Assembly: GCA_003660975.1 (NCBI GenBank)
Contig: QMVG01000003.1
Span: 1 to 64,000, forward strand
Reading direction: 5' to 3'
Length of the DNA stretch: 64,000 bases
Source of the DNA: Microcaldota archaeon
GTDB taxonomy: Archaea > B1Sed10-29 > B47-G15
Shown: one piece after another, positions 18,024-24,128 of the stretch
Layout of the letters: the number at the start of each line of letters is the position of its first letter
How positions within the stretch are numbered: the stretch's first letter is position 1
The notes under the pieces: generated by a model
Databases searched by the model: none
Told to the model about the DNA's origin: nothing
The model's input: the letters and a program-made list of their open reading frames with translations, nothing else
Position numbers and translations under genes: made by a program

Positions 18024-20346
18024 CTAAGACATAATGTCCCTTTGTCCATTCACTATAGTTTTGGGGGTCTGGAATTCCTGTCCAGTTTACCTGGTATATT
18101 ACATTCCAGCCGTTATCAAATACTAATTTCACATGCTTAAGGTTAGGGTCCTTGAAGAATAGACGCTCTAAGAACGCATACAGAACAGGGGAATTAGGGT
18201 CAAACTGTGGATTTCTCCCACATTGCAATGCTGTTAAGAATATAGATTTTCTTCCTGCTGACGTCTCCAATGCGAAGAGTCTAGCAGGTAAGCCTTGATT
18301 GTTTAGGTTTGTCCCTGGCCACCTGACTGATTTTAACTCTTGCCACTGCTCTTTTGTGAACGTGAAGCCAACAGGCTTGCCTTTGGAATCATAACCTATA
18401 AGGCACTTTACTTTATTATCTTCTTCCTTGCATCCTATTTCTTGCATACAACCAATGTAATTTGCAGCAATGTGTTCAAGAGCCCCAAGTTTGCCTCCAG
18501 TGCTGCCACCTATTATTTCCTTATCTATTAAGATATGTGTTGTTTTCAATGGTTTCAGTAATGACAATGATTCTATCTCAGCTTTTTCAAGGGCTTCAGG
18601 ACTGCTATCGCAATATATTTGCCGTGTGTTCATATCTGCACTACATGGTGTGGTGTGTGTAAACGATGAAGCAACAGTGTAAATAACATCCTTGCGTGAT
18701 TGAATGTTATCCATGGATACATGGATTTTGTCTCCGTTGTAATAATCCATCCAATGGCCATAGTCCCACCAAGAGGTTATGACACTACCTACTGGTACTG
18801 CGGATGAATTTAAAAATCTGAATGTCTCAAACCATTCAGGAGGAACATCATAACCCATTGTTTTGGCTTGGGGTATTATAAAGACAATATAAGAAAAGGC
18901 AATGGCAATTGCAATGATAAAGTAAGACAGTTTTACAAATCTTTTTATTTCCTCTTTATTCACTTTTGTAAGTACCCTATCAATTATTTTATAACCTTCT
19001 CCTATGAAAATCGCAGCCCCAAGTGTAACAGGCGCTGAAAGGAAGAATAAAGTTATTGATTTTTCAGTTAGGAAATACATGGAAAAGAGTATAAAAGCAA
19101 CTGAAAATATGTCCCATTCATACTTAAAGTCTTTCCTTATGAAAGGCATAATAAGTATTTTAGCAATTAGGCCCACAACAGCCATAAAAGCAAACCAGAT
19201 AAGATAACCAAAACTGTTTTGCAAGTATGATAATCTACCAAGGAAGTTTCCACCAGGAATGGGGTTCTGCTCTGCAATTGTTTGAACCATTCTTATTTCA
19301 AAATCCCTTTGGGGAGGTGATGGTGTTATTCTTATCCCGATAAATGAGAAGGGATATTCTAAGGCCTGTATGCCATAGAATATGAAGCTTGACAGGATAA
19401 GTAATGCAGATATTATTGATGCAATTCTTATTATGTCTCTTTTCAGTAATTTAATCTCTATAAAGAAAGCTTTGCCTTTTAACTCTATCAGTGAAGCAAG
19501 CAGTACTGCAAAGCCCAATATTATTATTGAAACGTTTAGGTTATCAGGCCGGCCATTGAACAGATATTGTAAAGGTCCTGAAAACATTGTTATGAAAGAG
19601 GCAATTATTAACCATTTTCTATAAGCCTTTTTTTCAGAGCTCTCTTTATAATAACCAAATTCCTTTAGTATATATTGGATCACGAAATATGCCACCACAG
19701 TTCCTGATAGAAGTAGGATGCCCACCTTATAGGATTGCCATGTCATTGCTAACCAGGTCCATGACACTAGATTGAGGACAACATATCTCCAATTTCTCTT
19801 TTTTATCGTCATTATAAATAACCATAATGAGGCAAAAAGTAAGCATAGTCCTAAGGCATCGTTTTCAGCGTGGCCGTAAATTGAGTAAAATAGATTGTTG
19901 CTTGAAGCAGCTAAGAACAAAGCAGCCATCAGTCCAGTAAATCTGCCATATATCTCCTTCGTGAACAAAAAGATAAATACAATTACAAGAGAGCCTGCAA
20001 TAACGACAAGCCATGACGTTGTCTTTGCAAATAAATTATAATTGAAACCTTCAACACCATTGAAAAGTGCGACTGTTTTGTAAACTAGAGCATTTAACCC
20101 CCACCAGCCAAGCTCATTTGCTCCCTGGAGCCTACCATATGGATACCATGTGCTGTTGTCTTTATATGGAAACCAACCGCCGTTAATGATATGTTTAGTC
20201 TGCCTTGCTGCGTAAAAAGAGTCAAAGCCATATATGTCTGGGAATTTATCAGCAGTAAATGTTCTTATGCCAAAAGAAAGCAGAAATATTGATAAGACTA
20301 TTAGTATGTCTATTTTATTTCTTCTGAAGTAAGCTTTAAATGACAT
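18016..20346 (-). CDS. aglB: Oligosaccharyltransferase AglB (STT3)
   Basis: Transfers the assembled glycan from dolichyl (pyro)phosphate to Asn in N-x-S/T on the outer membrane face. The N-terminal ~450 residues are multi-pass membrane; the first external loop carries FPDIYGFDSFYAARQ with the metal-binding Asp. The C-terminal globular domain begins with SWWDYGHWMDYY (WWDYG motif, ~residue 525) and has a Cys-rich middle (TPCSADMNTRQIYC, IGCMQEIGC) that may form disulfides. About 776 residues is normal. ATG 20346 is used; a GTG three codons upstream (20355) is possible. Large secreted proteins in this window are rich in sequons. Confidence 0.95.
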   Translation of the reverse strand: MSFKAYFRRNKIDILIVLSIFLLSFGIRTFTADKFPDIYGFDSFYAARQTKHIINGGWFPYKDNSTWYPYGRLQGANELGWWGLNALVYKTVALFNGVEGFNYNLFAKTTSWLVVIAGSLVIVFIFLFTKEIYGRFTGLMAALFLAASSNNLFYSIYGHAENDALGLCLLFASLWLFIMTIKKRNWRYVVLNLVSWTWLAMTWQSYKVGILLLSGTVVAYFVIQYILKEFGYYKESSEKKAYRKWLIIASFITMFSGPLQYLFNGRPDNLNVSIIILGFAVLLASLIELKGKAFFIEIKLLKRDIIRIASIISALLILSSFIFYGIQALEYPFSFIGIRITPSPPQRDFEIRMVQTIAEQNPIPGGNFLGRLSYLQNSFGYLIWFAFMAVVGLIAKILIMPFIRKDFKYEWDIFSVAFILFSMYFLTEKSITLFFLSAPVTLGAAIFIGEGYKIIDRVLTKVNKEEIKRFVKLSYFIIAIAIAFSYIVFIIPQAKTMGYDVPPEWFETFRFLNSSAVPVGSVITSWWDYGHWMDYYNGDKIHVSMDNIQSRKDVIYTVASSFTHTTPCSADMNTRQIYCDSSPEALEKAEIESLSLLKPLKTTHILIDKEIIGGSTGGKLGALEHIAANYIGCMQEIGCKEEDNKVKCLIGYDSKGKPVGFTFTKEQWQELKSVRWPGTNLNNQGLPARLFALETSAGRKSIFLTALQCGRNPQFDPNSPVLYAFLERLFFKDPNLKHVKLVFDNGWNVIYQVNWTGIPDPQNYSEWTKGHYVLGE

Positions 20347-20530
20347 ACTCAACACAGGACTTTACAAATTATCTCTATCAAAACGTGGCTTTCTATTGGT
20401 TGAATAATATGTAAGGTAAATTATTTAAAACTAAGGTATACTATTACTTATATATAACTGTAGCTGTTGCATAAATACAAGGAAAGATATAAAAAACACT
20501 GTTGAGAAAGTATTATTCTATTAAGCAAAG

Positions 20531-20544
20531 CGTAAATATTTATT
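20531..20544 (+). promoter_or_regulatory. TATA box of tRNA-Ile
   Basis: CGTAAATATTTATT stands ~36 nt before the mature 5' end of tRNA-Ile. It is the only clear box in the gap 20347-20573, apart from an ATTATTTAAAAC further left. Confidence 0.4.
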
Positions 20545-20573
20545 ATCATTTGCTGTTATATATTCTCTGTCTT

Positions 20574-20683
20574 GGGCCCGTAGCTCAGCCAGGTCAGAGC
20601 GACGGTCTTATATGGCACGTTCTGACTCAGTCGGTTCTGTCTGAGAGAACCGTAGGTCGCTGGTTCGAATCCGGCCGGGCCCA
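20574..20683 (+). tRNA. tRNA-Ile(UAU), with 35-nt intron at 37/38
   Basis: Acceptor GGGCCCG pairs with CGGGCCC, discriminator A, no encoded CCA. D arm GCTC...GAGC, T arm GCTGG-TTCGAAT-CCGGC, variable loop AGGTC, anticodon stem ACGGT/ACCGT. Removing the intron gives the loop CTTATAA, anticodon TAT. The acceptor and CT-NAT-AA loop match archaeal tRNA-Ile in general. Most archaea read AUA with a CAU-anticodon tRNA modified to agmatidine by TiaS; a genuine UAU isoacceptor is known from Nanoarchaeum and Korarchaeum. Confidence 0.93.
20613..20647 (+). other. tRNA intron in a canonical bulge-helix-bulge
   Basis: The exon-intron junctions fold as a textbook BHB: outer anticodon stem ACGGT/ACCGT, central 4-bp helix CTTA/TGAG (one T-G wobble), 3-nt bulges TA^T and AG^A cut after the second base, and inner helix GGCA/TGTC (one wobble). 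This fixes the intron as TGGCAC...GAGAG, 35 nt. Confidence 0.88.
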
Positions 20684-20701
20684 TTAAACCCCGTGTTGCG
20701 T

Positions 20702-21361
20702 ATGAAAAGAAAAAAGCAGAAGAGAAACAGTAAAATAAAGACGCTGAAAACATGGAACAGAGATGTTGCTATTGTTACATTTGTTGCTGTTTTTATGCTT
20801 CTTTCATTAACAGCTTTCGTAGGTATTCTGGTGTCTGGCATTTCAGATAATATAAGCAGGCTCAACAACAGAATCGCTGAGCTTGAAGAAGCATCTCATG
20901 CAGTGCAAATACCTGAGGACCAGAGCTGCTCTCTCGTTTGCTCTATAAACAGGAACATCACAGTGGACGTTCAGGCAAGCACTCAACCGCTTTGTATAGG
21001 TGATAAAGTGAAAATACTTGCCTTTTACAGCCCCACCTGCCCTTTCTCAGAATCACAAAGGCCTGTGCTGGAATCTCTGAAAGAAGAGTATGGAGATTCA
21101 CTTAATATCACATATATCTGCAAGTACATCCACCAGGGGGATGACCAAGAGTGCAGTAAGCAGGCTGATAAGTTCGATTATGGTTACTCAGATGGGATTG
21201 CTTTGCAGAAGAAATACGGGGTTGAAAGGGACGGAACTCCAGTATTAATTTTTGACTGTGGCATAAAAAGGTTAGGCAGTTTGGCCCAGAGGTATGGGGC
21301 AGAGATGGAAAAAGAAGACCTTAAAAAGATAATTGATGAACTTCTCAAACTAAACTCATAA
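20702..21361 (+). CDS. Membrane-anchored thioredoxin-like protein, CPFS active site
   Basis: I take ATG 20702; GTG 20693 lies only 9 nt after the tRNA. A basic N-terminus (RKKQKRNSK) precedes one membrane helix (DVAIVTFVAVFMLLSLTAFVGILV), so the soluble domain faces outside. That domain starts near KVKILAFYSPTCPFSESQRPVLESL, a thioredoxin fold with CPFS where CxxC would be, and ends with the cis-Pro segment DGTPVLIFDCG. Several more cysteines (SCSLVCS, PLCIG, YICKY, ECSK, FDCG) could pair. Likely a disulfide reductase, isomerase or holdase for surface proteins; partner unknown. Confidence 0.75.
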   Translation: MKRKKQKRNSKIKTLKTWNRDVAIVTFVAVFMLLSLTAFVGILVSGISDNISRLNNRIAELEEASHAVQIPEDQSCSLVCSINRNITVDVQASTQPLCIGDKVKILAFYSPTCPFSESQRPVLESLKEEYGDSLNITYICKYIHQGDDQECSKQADKFDYGYSDGIALQKKYGVERDGTPVLIFDCGIKRLGSLAQRYGAEMEKEDLKKIIDELLKLNS

Positions 21362-21997
21362 GAGCCGGATTAATACTGCTATGTGGTCCTTATCAAAAGG
21401 CCTTAGATCTACTTTCTCCAATATTTCCACACCTGATGCCCTTATTTTTTCCAACTCTCTTTTAAATATTATCTTACTGTCTTCAGCCACATCTATGCTT
21501 CTTGCTTTTATCATTATCAGGCCATAGCCCCCTCTTTTTAAAAACTGTTTTACATTTTTGATAAATATCTCCGCTTGGTTTTTTTGAGACACATCTTGAT
21601 ACAAAAAATCAACACTATCAACTATATTTGCATATCTTTCAGGGTAATTGGCGTCCTCTAATATAGGAATGAGGTTTTTTCTCTCTTCACATAAAAAAAG
21701 CAGTTTTTCAAATGGTTTGCTGGCTATCTCAACACAATAAATAACACCGTTGACAGCAATATCGCTTATATGCGAAACAGTGGTTCCTTGCGCAGCTCCT
21801 AAGTAAAGTATGCTTGAGTTTTCGTTTATTGGAATTGTTTTTAGGCCTTTTAATATGGCAGCGGCCAGTTTTGACCTGAATGGGTCCCATTCCCTGAATT
21901 CTTCACTATCTATTTTTACTAATTTCTCGCCGTAGACGCTCTTTCCAGGTATTAAATTTTTAGTGTACAGTTTTTTTCCTTTTCTTATAATTCTCAT
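21356..21997 (-). CDS. flpA: Fibrillarin-like rRNA/tRNA 2'-O-methyltransferase
   Basis: The catalytic subunit of the box C/D sRNP, which methylates ribose 2'-OH at guide-directed sites. The 213-residue protein has the fibrillarin signature: GEKLVKIDSEEFREWDPFRSKLAAAIL, SAM motif ILYLGAAQGTTVSHISDI (residues ~63-80), VYCVEIASKP-type loop, FLYQDVSQKNQAEIF, and GLIMIKARSIDV with the catalytic Lys. It overlaps the upstream membrane-protein gene by 38 nt and converges on the thioredoxin gene with a 6-nt overlap. Its partner nop5 is two genes upstream instead of adjacent. Confidence 0.95.
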   Translation of the reverse strand: MRIIRKGKKLYTKNLIPGKSVYGEKLVKIDSEEFREWDPFRSKLAAAILKGLKTIPINENSSILYLGAAQGTTVSHISDIAVNGVIYCVEIASKPFEKLLFLCEERKNLIPILEDANYPERYANIVDSVDFLYQDVSQKNQAEIFIKNVKQFLKRGGYGLIMIKARSIDVAEDSKIIFKRELEKIRASGVEILEKVDLRPFDKDHIAVLIRLL

Positions 21998-22676
21998 AGG
22001 CGAGCACCGCCAAAATTAACACAGCTAAACTCCATATAAACAGCAAAGCTGCATCATCTTTTTTATTTTTTAGGACAAATTTTTGGCTTATTATTTTTTC
22101 AACAATTTGCCTGCTTTTGCAATAGTCCATTACATTTGAATCTGATACATTTATATCAAAAAACCAATGCGTAGTCCTGTTCTCTACCCAGGCCCCGTAG
22201 CTATAATATATTGGTCTTACGTAAGCTGAATGGTTTAGAGGGATTTTTATGGCATAATATCCTTTCGGCATTTCGGCTGTGAACTCAAAGCGCTGTCTCA
22301 CCTTTCTTATGCTTTCAGGCTGCAATCTTTGGCATATGCTGTCAACAAAGCCAACGCTTCCCACAAGTAATGAGTTAGCCTCAAGCTTTGATATCCCTTT
22401 GATCCTGCCGTTAAAGCTGATAAGGAGGGCACTGCTGTTTTCATATATGCTGTAATTATCTATTACCAACATACCTGCTCTTCTGCTGACTACATCAAAG
22501 CTGTCGTTTACAGAGTTTAGCCAGTTGTCCATAATGTCTTGCCAGTCGTGCTGGTAAACTTCAGTATAATGAGCATAATCTTCTCCATTTGGCTTTATCT
22601 CGTATATGGCAGTGGTCCTTATGTCGTAAGCCATGGTCACGGATAAAAGCAAAACAACTAAAATAAATCTTTTCAT
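21960..22676 (-). CDS. Secreted/membrane-anchored protein of unknown function
   Basis: I start at ATG 22676 (MKRFILVVLLLSVTMAYD), giving a signal peptide; the longer frame to 22715 adds residues overlapping the HAD gene. The 238-residue protein has an extracellular domain with sequons (NSSALL, NRTTHW, NVSDSN) and a C-terminal anchor AALLFIWSLAVLILAVLAYENYKKRKK. It resembles archaeal proteins with an N-terminal signal, a beta-rich domain of the DUF4897/COG-less kind and one anchor, but I do not recognise the family. Its position inside the nop5-flpA operon is unexplained. Confidence 0.75.
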   Translation of the reverse strand: MKRFILVVLLLSVTMAYDIRTTAIYEIKPNGEDYAHYTEVYQHDWQDIMDNWLNSVNDSFDVVSRRAGMLVIDNYSIYENSSALLISFNGRIKGISKLEANSLLVGSVGFVDSICQRLQPESIRKVRQRFEFTAEMPKGYYAIKIPLNHSAYVRPIYYSYGAWVENRTTHWFFDINVSDSNVMDYCKSRQIVEKIISQKFVLKNKKDDAALLFIWSLAVLILAVLAYENYKKRKKTVH

Positions 22677-23287
22677 AGTTTTCTCACCACATCGCATATC
22701 TCCTTGAAATCCCAAACAACCGCATCTGCTTTTTTGTCTTCTCTTCTGAAGGATATGCTTTTTATACCTGCCCTGACAGCTGCTTCTATGTCATATGCTT
22801 GATCTCCCACATAGACGCAGTTTTCTTTTTTAACGCTCAATTGCCTGCATAACAGAAGAAGTCCGTCTGGCTCTGGCTTTTGTTTTTTTACCATGTCCCC
22901 TCCAATTATAAGAGAAAAAAAGCAATCAATTCCCTTTAATTGTGCAATCTTTTTAGCAGTATGGCTTGACGTGTTAGTTACAATCCCCAATTTGTAATCA
23001 TTGGACAATCTCCCCAAGATTTCCACTTCGTTTGTAAAAAGCCCTATTTTGTCCAAATGCCTTTCAAAAGCCGAGTGGCATTCTTTTATAAAATCACCCA
23101 TATGCTCCTGCTCAACAAATCTCAAAGACCATTCAAACATGCTCTTTCCCCAGCAGATATCTTGGAATTCAGAGTAGCTTAATGCCTTACCTGTAAACCT
23201 TTCAACTGTTTCCCTTATTGTGAGATACCAGGCATCTTTGCTGTCTATAAGGGTGCCATCCATGTCAAATGCAATCGCTCTTATCAT
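22673..23287 (-). CDS. HAD-superfamily hydrolase (phosphoglycolate phosphatase-like)
   Basis: A 204-residue subfamily-I HAD phosphatase. Motif I is IAFDMDGTLIDSKDAW with the nucleophile Asp8 and acid/base Asp10. Motif II is GIVTNTSS, the Lys is in GGDMVKKQKPEPDGL, and motif IV is CVYVGDQAYDIEAAVRAG. A helical cap (~residues 15-80) fits a small phosphorylated metabolite such as phosphoglycolate or a nucleotide. It lies 22 nt after nop5 and overlaps the next gene by 4 nt, so it is part of the nop5 transcript, although no functional link is obvious. Confidence 0.9.
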   Translation of the reverse strand: MIRAIAFDMDGTLIDSKDAWYLTIRETVERFTGKALSYSEFQDICWGKSMFEWSLRFVEQEHMGDFIKECHSAFERHLDKIGLFTNEVEILGRLSNDYKLGIVTNTSSHTAKKIAQLKGIDCFFSLIIGGDMVKKQKPEPDGLLLLCRQLSVKKENCVYVGDQAYDIEAAVRAGIKSISFRREDKKADAVVWDFKEICDVVRKL

Positions 23288-23309
23288 ATAAGCACCGTCA
23301 GAAAAAGGT

Positions 23310-24038
23310 TTATGTGCCCTTTATTTTCGCTATTTCCTCTTCCAGCTCTTTCCTTAGCTTATCACCAATAAACTCTCCTTTGAAGTAGTCTATTCTGGCA
23401 ACCATACTTATCTTACTGGCAATTTTTCTGGCAATTTTTCCCCTGAGCTTTTTAGGTGCAGTTCTCAGTTCAGGAAAGGCAAATATATATCCATGCTTGG
23501 GCGATTTTGTTTTTTTCCTTATATGAGCAAAAAGGGCCTTTTCAGCTCCAAGAACCTGTATTGTTGAAGAAGGATACTCAGCTAATTTTTTCAGAGAACC
23601 AGCAGCGCTTATTAATCTAGCACCTAACATTGCGCCTGCCACTGCTGTTATATTGGGGGCCTCTTCTTCCATGACTTTTTCGAGGTATTGCTCCAGTACC
23701 CTCCTTTCGTCTCTTAGCTCTTTTACTATACTTGCAAAGCGCTTAATCCTGTTGAGATCCTCTTCTGTAAGCTTAGCCCCAAGAGATGTAGTGGGTCTGT
23801 CTTTTTCCAAGACGGTTTCTATATATGCATCTAAATCCTTTGCCTTCTGAGACAATTCTGGGTAATATATAGCATACCAGTGTCTTAGTTTTTCAAAGAG
23901 AAGGTTGCTGCTCTTATCAAGCTCGTCTATAGCCTTTACCACATAAACAATCAGCTTGTCTCTCTTTATTAATTCTTTTTTTATCTTTTCTCTAACAGCC
24001 TGCAATGCTTTTTTTCTTTTTTCTTCCAAGTTGTTCAT
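23310..24038 (-). CDS. nop5: Nop5 (Nop56/58 family) C/D sRNP core protein, short form
   Basis: The scaffold of the box C/D sRNP, joining L7Ae-RNA to fibrillarin. Visible: RDKLIVYVVKAIDELDKSSNLLFEKLRHWYAIYYPEL (start of coiled coil), then the Nop domain with EAPNITAVAGAMLGARLISAAGSL, STIQVLGAEKALFAHI, SPKHGYIF and a basic C-terminus RGKIARKIASKISMVARIDYF. Only ~25 residues precede the coiled coil, so the N-terminal globular domain that docks fibrillarin in described Nop5 proteins appears missing. The upstream sequence has no in-frame extension. First gene of the operon ending at flpA. Confidence 0.92.
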   Translation of the reverse strand: MNNLEEKRKKALQAVREKIKKELIKRDKLIVYVVKAIDELDKSSNLLFEKLRHWYAIYYPELSQKAKDLDAYIETVLEKDRPTTSLGAKLTEEDLNRIKRFASIVKELRDERRVLEQYLEKVMEEEAPNITAVAGAMLGARLISAAGSLKKLAEYPSSTIQVLGAEKALFAHIRKKTKSPKHGYIFAFPELRTAPKKLRGKIARKIASKISMVARIDYFKGEFIGDKLRKELEEEIAKIKGT

Positions 24039-24128
24039 GATTATGTTTTATGCATACTCTAATTAAAAAGGATACCATAAGTTTTTTAATTTCATTTCTC
24101 TTAAATTCAATGTCTCAAATTCTGCAAG

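Noticed and set aside
20502-20868. ORFs across the tRNA-Ile region on both strands
   Set aside because: They read through the tRNA cloverleaf and the N-terminus of the thioredoxin-like gene; no protein features.
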